A stretch of DNA of 11,558 nt. It comes from Acidobacteriota bacterium. GTDB lineage: Bacteria > Acidobacteriota > Terriglobia > Terriglobales > Acidobacteriaceae. The notes under the pieces are model-generated. The model saw only the letters and a program-made list of their open reading frames with translations. It searched no databases and was not told the DNA's origin. Below are positions 1 through 6,117 of the stretch, one piece after another (within the stretch, counting starts at the first letter, position 1; the number at the start of each line of letters is the position of its first letter). The stretch lies in contig JAKBAG010000076.1 in assembly GCA_021809235.1 (NCBI GenBank), positions 1 through 11,558 of the forward strand, read 5' to 3'. Made by a program: the position numbers and the translations under genes.

Positions 1-230
1 CGGTCACGCTTGCGCCGTACGATCTTTTTCCGATTCTGGCGGCGGCGAATGCCGGGCAGTCGGGGGTGCCGACCGCTCCCAACACTGTCCAGGTCTATGC
101 CGACAGCAGCACTGCGGTTCTGACGCCGGTGAGCACCGGATCGGTCTTCCGCTTCTATGGACTGGTCTTCAATGACAACGGGACGCTGCGCATGGATTGC
201 GCACAGATCGCAGCCGGTGTAGCCGAGTAG
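1..230 (+). CDS. C-terminal end of a hypothetical, probably secreted protein (partial)
   Basis: An open frame enters from the left edge (first full codon at base 3) and ends at TAG 228-230, giving 76 residues. The sequence is rich in small and beta-forming residues (Ala, Gly, Thr, Val). It ends in a Phe-rich beta-like segment, FRFYGLVFNDNGTLRMDC, before a short polar tail. Codon third positions are mostly G or C, as in the other real genes here. The style resembles C-terminal beta domains of exported acidobacterial proteins, but I do not recognise a family and assign no function. The start and any signal peptide lie outside the window. The gene converges on sulfatase A, 190 bases away. That gap contains only a weak 6-bp stem (244-249 with 256-261) and no T-tract. 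Confidence 0.7.
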   Translation, partial: VTLAPYDLFPILAAANAGQSGVPTAPNTVQVYADSSTAVLTPVSTGSVFRFYGLVFNDNGTLRMDCAQIAAGVAE

Positions 231-420
231 ATGGTCCCGGCGCTTTCGCCTTGTTGCGAAAAGGGCAATCCGGTCTTGTGGATTGAAACACAATCTTCCG
301 GATGAGGATAGGATACGCGCTGCCTCCTGAGTCTTCGTCCATTCGGAGCGAGAGTCGGCATCAGAGCGGCAGACCGGTCAGCTTGATTCCGGCCAGCCGC
401 TTTTCCAATTGGGTGTAGGA

Positions 421-1887
421 TCAATCCTCAATGCAGGCAGGCCCAGGCAGCCAACTGCATCCCGCAGGTCCGATGCGTAGATTCGCCAATTCTGGATTGT
501 AACCAGGATTCGGCGTAGGCATGGCCGCGTTCAGGGACTCTCTCCAGGCAATCAGCTTTTCATGCAGTACGTACGCCTTATCCTGAAAGGTGGAAGCAAA
601 GTTATACTGCTCGCCGGGATCGAGGTCCAGATCATATAACTCCAGATGATCATCCTCAAAAAACTCGATGAGCTTCCAATTGCCCTGGCGGATAGCACTG
701 GATGGAGTGCCTCCCTGATCACTGTAGTGCGGGTAATGCCAGTAGAGTGTATCTCTGTCCGGCGGCGGTCCACCCCGAAGGAATGAAGTCAGATCAAGGC
801 CGTCGTGTGGCTCCGGTGGCGCTCCTGCTCCTGCCATCGTCAAAATCGTCGGCATCAGGTCAAGCGCGCTGACGGGAATGTCAGAGACTGATCCCGTGCG
901 GGTTACTCCTGGCCAGTACACCATAAATGGCTCTCGAATGCCGCCTTCGTAAAGGAAGCCTTTTCCGGCGCGATAGGGTCCATTGTCAGCGATACGATGC
1001 AGCCGACGCCCCTGGAAACCGACTCCACCGTTATCCGAAGTGAGAATGATGATCGTGTTATCGGCGACACCCGCTTTTTCCAGCGACTTCCTGAGATTTC
1101 CAAGAGCGATGTCGGTGCTCTCAATCATGGCGGCATAGGTTGGATCCGGTTCATCCTTACCCCCATTGCGTTCACGATATTGCTCAATCATTGGCTTTTT
1201 CGCCTGCAGGGGTAAGTGCACCGAGTACTCCGCCATGTAGAGAAAGAAGGGGCCTTTTTTTGCGGCATCCGACAGGTAATCGTCCATCTTTGTGGTGAGT
1301 ACATCGGTCAGATAATTCTCTGGTGTGTAACCGGTCAGATGATGAAAGTGAAAAGGACCGAAGTAGGAAGGCGGGTGGCCATGATTGTCGCCTGCGACAT
1401 TGACGTCAAAGCCAAAATCTTCCGGCAGAAACCCCTCACCACCCAAATGCCATTTGCCCATAGCCGCCGTCTGATACCCGGACTTTTTCAGCAGCCGAGC
1501 GATGGTCGGTACGCTCAGGTCAAGATGCTTCGGTGTCGGGGCTTCCAACATTTTCTTGTGCGGATAGAAGGTGCCCGGAATCCATTGCGTGAGATGAAGC
1601 CTCGCCGGAGCCTGTCCCGTCAGAATAGCCGCGCGGCTTGGGGAGCAGACCGGTGCTCCCGCGTAGCCATTGGTGAAGCGCACGCTCTCCTTTGCCAGCC
1701 GATTGATGTTGGGGGTGCGATGGAAAGTATCCCCGTAGCATCCCAGATCTCCCCAACCCATGTCATCGATGAGGAAAATCACGATGTTTGGCTTGCGATC
1801 CGGCGTTGCAGCACGCAGAGCAGATGGGGCCAGAGCCAGTCCCGTCAAACCGGCAAGTTGTGAACAGAATGTTCTCCGTGTAGACAT
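421..1887 (-). CDS. Sulfatase A: Tat-exported type I arylsulfatase (S1 family)
   Basis: This 488-residue protein is a complete S1 (formylglycine-type) sulfatase that hydrolyses sulfate esters, probably on a polysaccharide, in the periplasm. A twin-arginine signal (TRRTFCSQ, then a hydrophobic stretch to about residue 27) starts it. Catalytic elements occur in order: metal-binding DDMGWGD at 41-47, the modification motif CSPSR at 81-85 with Cys81 as the predicted formylglycine, GKWHLG with Lys145 and His147, His224, SDN at 284-286, and Lys309. The C-terminal subdomain has the usual WKL...LYDLDLDPGE pattern. Length is normal for the family. The start at 1887 is chosen because it places the Tat motif at residues 4-5. 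The ribosome site is modest (GGGAG/CAGGG upstream of ATG). It lies downstream of GH128-A on the same strand, but a 520-base gap makes a shared transcript uncertain. The exact S1 subfamily and the sulfated sugar cannot be read from the sequence; S1_16 is only a guess. It needs a formylglycine-generating enzyme encoded elsewhere. Confidence 0.93.
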   Translation of the reverse strand: MSTRRTFCSQLAGLTGLALAPSALRAATPDRKPNIVIFLIDDMGWGDLGCYGDTFHRTPNINRLAKESVRFTNGYAGAPVCSPSRAAILTGQAPARLHLTQWIPGTFYPHKKMLEAPTPKHLDLSVPTIARLLKKSGYQTAAMGKWHLGGEGFLPEDFGFDVNVAGDNHGHPPSYFGPFHFHHLTGYTPENYLTDVLTTKMDDYLSDAAKKGPFFLYMAEYSVHLPLQAKKPMIEQYRERNGGKDEPDPTYAAMIESTDIALGNLRKSLEKAGVADNTIIILTSDNGGVGFQGRRLHRIADNGPYRAGKGFLYEGGIREPFMVYWPGVTRTGSVSDIPVSALDLMPTILTMAGAGAPPEPHDGLDLTSFLRGGPPPDRDTLYWHYPHYSDQGGTPSSAIRQGNWKLIEFFEDDHLELYDLDLDPGEQYNFASTFQDKAYVLHEKLIAWRESLNAAMPTPNPGYNPELANLRIGPAGCSWLPGPACIED

Positions 1888-1998
1888 ATCCCTGCTGCTC
1901 CCTGAGTCGGATGAAATTCTTCGAAGTGCGGATCCTACAGATCGAACCGGGCACAGATGCGCGCTTGACCCATGGGGGCTACGTTCGATTCACGACTC

Positions 1999-2027
1999 AC
2001 CCTATGCGTGGTCACCCCGCAAGTCAA
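1999..2027 (-). promoter_or_regulatory. Candidate promoter for sulfatase A
   Basis: Read on the minus strand, TTGACT (2022-2027) and TAGGGT (1999-2004) are separated by exactly 17 bases. The -35 matches sigma-70 consensus at 5 of 6 bases but the -10 at only 3 of 6. An AT-rich island directly upstream (about 2048-2100) could act as an UP element. The start site would fall near 1992, giving a leader of about 105 bases. This is pattern matching only. Confidence 0.25.
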
Positions 2028-2156
2028 GTTCCGGCACCCAGGTAACTGTGATATCGAATGTAATGTCTGTATAAATTTGCAAATAAGATACTTATGCGAA
2101 TCGATCGGGCTTCGTTACGCGGGTATTCTGCTCGAAACCAAGCCCGTGGCAAAGGA

Positions 2157-2357
2157 TCAATGACCGTTACCGGGGGGCGGAGTAAAGGCAACCCACTGCG
2201 GCAGGGTTGAAGACAGCGCGACGAAGCCCGGCTCATCGACGATCCGCAACTCGTAGCTGGCGCTCTGCTGGAACGGAGCAGGTCGCACTCCTCTCTGTGC
2301 ATTCTCGTTCGCCGCCCTGACCTCAGTGGATCGCGGCAGATTCCGTACCAATTGCAA
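2157..2357 (-). pseudogene. Orphan coding stretch, possibly a remnant C-terminus or small protein
   Basis: A minus-strand frame of 66 codons ends in TGA at 2157-2159. The only start codons near its head are TTG at 2355-2357 and an adjacent CTG at 2358-2360, neither with a convincing ribosome site. The frame stays open further upstream, into the end of GH128-A in a different frame. The last 45 or so codons look genuinely coding: third positions are mostly G/C, and the protein text (for example SYELRIVDEPGFVALSSTLP) has the balance of a beta-strand domain end. This pattern fits the surviving C-terminus of a decayed gene, or a small unrecognised protein. It sits 50 bases downstream of GH128-A, on the same strand. 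I do not recognise a family. A chance open frame remains possible. Confidence 0.35.
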
Positions 2358-2381
2358 CAGGTTCCCGGGTACATTCCCGAT

Positions 2382-2405
2382 GCGTTCGGAACAAGTTCCG
2401 AACGC
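2382..2405. repeat. Perfect 11-bp inverted repeat just after GH128-A stop
   Basis: GCGTTCGGAAC and its exact complement GTTCCGAACGC flank a 2-base AA centre. It begins two bases beyond the TAG stop of GH128-A (2408-2410). As RNA it could form a 9-bp stem with a 6-base loop and serve as a terminator or 3'-end stabiliser. No T-tract follows on either strand, so a classical rho-independent terminator is not supported. As DNA it is a good dyad for a dimeric regulator. Its inner half-sites CGGAAC/GTTCCG recur at 3850-3861. Confidence 0.6.
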
Positions 2406-2407
2406 GC

Positions 2408-3298
2408 CTAGATGGAAAGGTAGAGCTTGCCAAGTTCATTCAGAGTGCCATCCTCGTTGAAGAGGACGGACGAGGCCAGTGGACCCTTCCCATCGCGAGA
2501 GGCAAATTTGCCCCCGCGGGGAAACCATGCATAACCACGAATCCAGGGAGTCTCTTCCAGGAACTTGCAGGCACCACGCATGAACTCGGCGACCCTGTCT
2601 ACGCTGTAGCGATTGACGGTGTGGCCGTCGCGCGCGGCCCAGTCTGCGACGGCGAATTCTGTGACCCAGACTGGCCGACCATACTTGCGGTGGAAGCTGT
2701 CGAGGTGCGTGGCGAAGGCGTCAACGGAATCCGAAGGGTACGTGTGATAGCCAAGAGAATCAAGTTGCAGGTGGCGGCGTTCGACTCCGGAGACAAAATC
2801 TTCCATCCACTGACTTTGGGGGTGTGCACAGGAGGGGCTGACGAGTTCCTGCGCGATACCCTGAAAGGCCGTCCAGGCATCGATGGCGGTATCCGGGGAA
2901 AGATGCGATTGTTCGGGCTGGTCCGGTTCGTTGAAGCCAAAGAGAACCTTCGGCTTCCGAGCACGCAAGGCAAGGAGTCCCTGCGCCGTACTGTCGTCAG
3001 TCCGAGTGCCTGGCGTTCGCTCTGCCATGGCTTGCATGGCGGCTTCCGACCTCCATCCCCAGCACATGGGATGGAATTGAATCTCGGGATGGAGTGCAGG
3101 CATACCAGAGGTGGCTGGATGCAGGCGCCAGTCGTAATACCAGCTCGTAAGCAGTCCGGAGTTTTCCGGTGCAATGCCGGCCAGGCCCTTCTTCGTGGTC
3201 GGGGTTAAGGACGAGCCGAGTGCTCGGATGGGCGGTGCTACAGCCCAGGCGGTTGCTGCTGCAGCCTGTGACAGAAAGGTTCTACGAGATAGGCTCAT
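2408..3298 (-). CDS. GH128-A: Tat-exported GH128-like glycoside hydrolase
   Basis: This 296-residue protein matches the Asl1/GH128 catalytic-core family (Glyco_hydro_cc), whose characterised members are endo-beta-1,3-glucanases. A twin-arginine signal (SRRTFLSQ, residues 4-11) precedes an Ala-rich segment with likely cleavage near residue 28. No lipobox Cys is present, so a soluble periplasmic or secreted enzyme is expected. The barrel shows WYYDW (53-57), WGW (80-82), GFNEPD with Glu124 as the presumed acid/base, LVSP (152-155), YHTY (184-187), VTEFAVADW with Glu214 as the presumed nucleophile, and a C-terminal GYAWFP. The start at 3298 is supported by AGGAG five bases upstream, within a small dyad (3302-3314). 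It is clearly paralogous to GH128-B. The main difference is an insertion of about 17 residues (roughly 93-114) before the GFNEPD strand. It is the first gene of the minus-strand arm. Substrate specificity is inferred from family only. Confidence 0.88.
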   Translation of the reverse strand: MSLSRRTFLSQAAAATAWAVAPPIRALGSSLTPTTKKGLAGIAPENSGLLTSWYYDWRLHPATSGMPALHPEIQFHPMCWGWRSEAAMQAMAERTPGTRTDDSTAQGLLALRARKPKVLFGFNEPDQPEQSHLSPDTAIDAWTAFQGIAQELVSPSCAHPQSQWMEDFVSGVERRHLQLDSLGYHTYPSDSVDAFATHLDSFHRKYGRPVWVTEFAVADWAARDGHTVNRYSVDRVAEFMRGACKFLEETPWIRGYAWFPRGGKFASRDGKGPLASSVLFNEDGTLNELGKLYLSI

Positions 3299-3385
3299 GC
3301 GTTCTCCTGGAGAATCAGTCAGTTGCTTGAGTGCTGGATCGGTCGCGCGCTGGCGAAACGTATGGGGGTATCGGCAGACAGAATC

Positions 3386-3414
3386 ATGATGGGGCTTGCG
3401 GTTGCGCGTGACAA
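3386..3414 (-). promoter_or_regulatory. Candidate sigma-70 promoter for GH128-A
   Basis: On the minus strand, TTGTCA (3409-3414, 5 of 6 to consensus) and CATCAT (3386-3391, 4 of 6) are separated by 17 bases. The start site would lie near 3379, giving a leader of about 80 bases before the ATG at 3298. No competing better match was seen nearby. This is unverified pattern matching. Confidence 0.35.
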
Positions 3415-3690
3415 GGCTACGCCAGGCAACAATACTGTTATGACTGCCAAGGCATAGCAGGAAAACAGGATACCGGAAGGTACAAAGCGATGTTACGGAG
3501 TGGAATCACCCGGCGACTATGCAAGCTGAGGTAAAGTCCGCACCGGTTGAAGTGCCCTATTCCAGTATTCGTGTGCATTTCGATCGCATGCTGAGGGGTC
3601 AGTTGACTATGGCATGTCCAAGGTGCAGAGGGAATCAGCCTGGATTGCCTGTACCCAAGTCTGATGTTCGTCCGCAGCTGTCTTTGGTTT

Positions 3691-3722
3691 CAGCCAGTGC
3701 GTGGCTAGCAACGCACTGGCTG
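3691..3722. repeat. Perfect 12-bp stem, 8-base loop hairpin in divergent region
   Basis: CAGCCAGTGCGT (3691-3702) and ACGCACTGGCTG (3711-3722) are exact complements around GGCTAGCA. No T-run follows on either strand, and no gene ends nearby, so it is not an obvious terminator. It could be a mobile palindromic element, a regulator site, or a structured leader element. Confidence 0.65.
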
Positions 3723-3849
3723 GTGAACTTGCCCGGTGTCCTATCCGCGAAGGCTGCGTAAAGGCGACGATATTCCGTTCGCCAGGACGGAATCAAAGAT
3801 TCGGCCTTCCCCTTATCGGTCGAACCAGTCCATGCCCATACACTCAGCC

Positions 3850-3861
3850 CGGAACGTTCCG
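3850..3861. repeat. 12-bp perfect palindrome CGGAACGTTCCG
   Basis: This fully symmetric palindrome lies in the divergent region. It uses the same half-sites (CGGAAC/GTTCCG) as the inverted repeat at 2382-2405, there spaced by two bases. It may be an operator for a locus regulator encoded elsewhere. That role is inferred from shape and recurrence only. Confidence 0.4.
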
Positions 3862-3972
3862 TGGAGGTTTCGGGCGGCTAAGGGTTCCCGGCTATGACTG
3901 GATGTAGGTTGCCGCTCCAGCTCATTTCCGCACCCTCATGCAACCTGCGCAGCAAGGGTGCAATCTGCCAAC

Positions 3973-4040
3973 GAAAATGACGAAATCCGCGAAATTGGCT
4001 GAAACCTACGCATTACGAGACGAAACTTCGGGAAACCTAC
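3973..4040. promoter_or_regulatory. Helically phased GAAA motifs with a 9-bp direct repeat
   Basis: GAAA occurs at 3973, 3982, 3991, 4001, 4022 and 4032, with spacings of 9, 9, 10, 21 and 10 bases, so nearly all fall on one face of the helix. Within this, GAAACCTAC is repeated exactly at 4001-4009 and 4032-4040, 31 bases (three turns) apart. Such arrays suit cooperative binding by a direct-repeat regulator, or intrinsic bending. The array lies 340-400 bases upstream of the sulfatase B start. Confidence 0.4.
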
Positions 4041-4291
4041 CGTTATGTGTCGCAGCTAAATTCTTTGTTTGCAACCCAAGGCCTCATGCAGATGAAGGGA
4101 AACAGTGACAAGCGCGTAATAACCTTGTCAGCCTCTCGTACATTGGCGCAGCATCATTTGGATTCAAAGGCAGGTCAGAAGAGAGCCGCGTAGCTGAGGT
4201 TGATCCGGCCGTAGCAGGAAAGACGAATTTCGGTGTCTCTGCAAAGTCCTGAAGCAGGAGCGAGCTGGCGCGGCGGAAATCTGATGACAGA

Positions 4292-4320
4292 TTGCGATAG
4301 CGCAAGGGTAAGCAAACAAT
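4292..4320 (+). promoter_or_regulatory. Weak candidate promoter upstream of sulfatase B
   Basis: TTGCGA (4292-4297) and AACAAT (4315-4320) are 17 bases apart, each matching consensus at 4 of 6 positions. The start site would be about 50 bases before the ATG at 4377. TTGCG/CGCAA also forms a small dyad over the -35. Other promoters further upstream are equally possible. Confidence 0.2.
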
Positions 4321-4359
4321 GCGTTTCACCCGTGGAGGGGGAGACGCTATACCCAGCAA

Positions 4360-4365
4360 AGAGGA
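4360..4365 (+). promoter_or_regulatory. Ribosome binding site choosing the sulfatase B start
   Basis: AGAGGA lies 11 bases before the ATG at 4377. This favours that start over the longer open frame from 4233, which would put about 48 unlikely residues before the twin-arginine signal. Confidence 0.55.
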
Positions 4366-4376
4366 AATATCGAGTG

Positions 4377-5969
4377 ATGAACCGGAGAGAGTTTACGAGA
4401 CGGATGGGAATGGCAGGCGCAGCACTTGCCGTAGGCGGAAAGTGCGAAGCGATGACCCAACCGGCGATGTCCAAAAAACCGAACATCGTCATCATTCTGT
4501 CGGATGACGTGGGGTATGGTGACCTTTCTTGCTACGGTGGTGTAAACGTTAACACGCCGAACATCGATGCCCTTGCCCGCAAGGGATTGCGATTTACAGA
4601 CGCTCATTCCGATGCGGCGACGTGCACGCCCTCCCGTTATGCCATGTTGACCGGGCAATATGCGTGGCGGCGAGACGGCATCCAGGTTCTGCCCGGCGAT
4701 GCGAAGTCGTTAGTTCAGCCGGGACAGCCAACCGTGGCCTCCGTGTTGAAGGCAAATGGATACGCGACCGGGCTGGTGGGAAAGTGGCACCTTGGCTTAG
4801 GGGACGGAAAGATCGATTGGAACGGGGAGATCAAACCTGGCCCCTGCGAAGTGGGTTTTGACGATGCCTTCTTCTTTGCGGCGACTGCGGATCGTGTGCC
4901 AACCGTGTATATCCATAACCACCACGTGGTCAACCTCGATCCAAAAGATCCGATCGTGGTCTCTTACAGCCACAAGGTTGGCAATGATCCGACGGGACGA
5001 GAAGATCCAGAACTGCTGAAGATGAAGCTGAGTGAGGGCCATGACGGCACGATCGTGGACGGCATCAGCCGTATCGGGTACATGTCCGGAGGTAAGGCTG
5101 CGCGATGGAATGACGAGACGATGGCCAAGACCTTCACGGACAAGGCGTGTGAGTTTATCGAACAGCACAAGGAACATCCGTTTCTGTTGTACTTCACGCC
5201 GAGCGACATCCACGTACCCCATGCTCCTGCAAAACAGTTCGCAGGCAAGAGTGAATGCGGCATTCGTTGTGACACCATCATGCAGCTGGATGATTGCGTT
5301 CGTCGGGTGATGGAGACGCTCCGCAAGCATGGATTAGAGGAAGATACGTTTGTACTTTTCACTTCGGACAACGGCCCGGTCGTAAATGACGGCTACAACG
5401 ACAACTCCGTTGCCGAACTTGGAAGCCACCGGCCTGCCGGACCATGGCGCGGAGGGAAATATTCCGTCTACGAAGGTGGCACACGGATTCCCTTCATCAC
5501 CTCCTATCCGGGAGTCATTCGCCCTGGAACATCGGACGCGCTCATCGATCAGGTGGATGTACTCCGAAGCATCGCGGCATTGACTCATTCCCCTGTTCCG
5601 AGCAATGGCGGGCCAGACAGCCTGAATGAACTGCCCGCAATACTGGGCAAGACGTCCCGAGGACGGGAATACCTCGTGGAAGAAGGACTGTTTCTGACGG
5701 TCCGGACAAAGCGGTGGAAATTGGTGGACCGCAACCAGCGGCCTGGCACCAGGATTCGACCACCGTGGCACCCGATGAGTCCTGAAGCAGAAGCGAAGGC
5801 AAAGGCCAACGAAGCGCGGTTTATGCCTGGGTCTGTGGACTACCCGGAGGCCCTCATCGAGCTGTATGACCTGATTGCCGATCCGGGCGAGACCAGGAAC
5901 GTCGCATCGAAGTACCCCGAAGTGGTTGCTCGGTTACGGACATTGTTGCAACGGACGCGTGCACAGTGA
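4377..5969 (+). CDS. Sulfatase B: Tat-exported type I arylsulfatase (S1 family)
   Basis: This 530-residue formylglycine-type sulfatase is the first gene of the + arm. The open frame begins at 4233, but the ATG at 4377 is preferred: it follows AGAGGA and opens with a twin-arginine signal (NRREFTRR, then an Ala/Gly hydrophobic run). Active-site elements are all present: SDDVGYGD (42-49), CTPSR (83-87) with Cys83 as predicted formylglycine, GKWHLG with Lys136 and His138, DIHVPH with His279, SDNG (330-333), and GGK with Lys361. The C-terminal subdomain ends in the usual LYDLIADPGE pattern and a short helix. It differs clearly from sulfatase A, with extra insertions around 143-250, so the two probably act on different sulfate positions or sugars. 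Overall it resembles S1 enzymes active on sulfated galactose or N-acetylgalactosamine, but that is recollection of sequence style, not proof. The 148-base gap to the receptor gene allows co-transcription. Confidence 0.93.
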   Translation: MNRREFTRRMGMAGAALAVGGKCEAMTQPAMSKKPNIVIILSDDVGYGDLSCYGGVNVNTPNIDALARKGLRFTDAHSDAATCTPSRYAMLTGQYAWRRDGIQVLPGDAKSLVQPGQPTVASVLKANGYATGLVGKWHLGLGDGKIDWNGEIKPGPCEVGFDDAFFFAATADRVPTVYIHNHHVVNLDPKDPIVVSYSHKVGNDPTGREDPELLKMKLSEGHDGTIVDGISRIGYMSGGKAARWNDETMAKTFTDKACEFIEQHKEHPFLLYFTPSDIHVPHAPAKQFAGKSECGIRCDTIMQLDDCVRRVMETLRKHGLEEDTFVLFTSDNGPVVNDGYNDNSVAELGSHRPAGPWRGGKYSVYEGGTRIPFITSYPGVIRPGTSDALIDQVDVLRSIAALTHSPVPSNGGPDSLNELPAILGKTSRGREYLVEEGLFLTVRTKRWKLVDRNQRPGTRIRPPWHPMSPEAEAKAKANEARFMPGSVDYPEALIELYDLIADPGETRNVASKYPEVVARLRTLLQRTRAQ

Positions 5970-6080
5970 TCGAATCGTCTGCCGCCAACAACAATCGCAC
6001 AGCTCACAAGTTTCATAGCACACAGCAGGACCGGCACTGCCGCCACTCGGCAGCGATAGATGTTTCGGGAAGTCGTGCCT

Positions 6081-6113
6081 GGAAGTCAACATCAACATTT
6101 CTGGAGGTCAACA
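6081..6113 (+). promoter_or_regulatory. Near-identical 11-base repeats ending in the receptor ribosome site
   Basis: GGAAGTCAACA (6081-6091) and GGAGGTCAACA (6103-6113) differ at one base and are spaced 22 bases apart. The second contains GGAGG (6103-6107), ten bases before the receptor ATG at 6118, and is clearly the ribosome site. The first could be a standby ribosome site, or the pair a direct-repeat binding site. A small stem (6037-6042 with 6048-6053) lies just upstream. Confidence 0.45.
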
Positions 6114-6117
6114 GAAA

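Larger units (their letters stand above)
3299..4376. promoter_or_regulatory. Long divergent intergenic region between the two arms
   Basis: About 1.08 kb separates the starts of GH128-A (-) and sulfatase B (+). Short open frames occur (for example 3519-3761 and 3701-3907 on +), but their protein text and codon use look random, so I call no gene. The stretch contains a 12-bp hairpin (3691-3722), a 7-bp inverted repeat (3772-3778 with 3787-3793), a 12-bp palindrome (3850-3861), further 7-bp arms (3930-3936 with 3955-3961), and phased GAAA motifs (3973-4035). It is best read as a shared control region with long leaders. A degraded gene inside it cannot be excluded. Confidence 0.6.

Noticed and set aside
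155..424. 89-codon minus-strand frame overlapping the stop of sulfatase A
   Set aside because: It begins with TTG, its codon use and protein text look random, and it runs antisense through the coding end of the left partial gene.
1216..1863. 215-codon + strand frame inside sulfatase A
   Set aside because: It is fully antisense to a sulfatase with complete catalytic motifs, and its protein text is Arg/Cys-rich and unlike any family.
2621..3208. 195-codon + strand frame inside GH128-A
   Set aside because: It is antisense to a gene with clear GH128 motifs, and is explained by codon bias of the real strand.
3519..3907. Overlapping short + strand frames in the divergent region
   Set aside because: No ribosome site, unbiased third positions and no recognisable protein features. 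They also cross the 12-bp hairpin and other repeats.
3973..4040. Spaced GAAA repeats considered as a CRISPR array
   Set aside because: The repeated unit is only 4-9 bases with 9-31 base periods and no spacer structure or cas genes.
4233..4376. Upstream extension of sulfatase B
   Set aside because: The extra 48 residues bury the twin-arginine signal, which must be N-terminal; ATG 4377 has a ribosome site.
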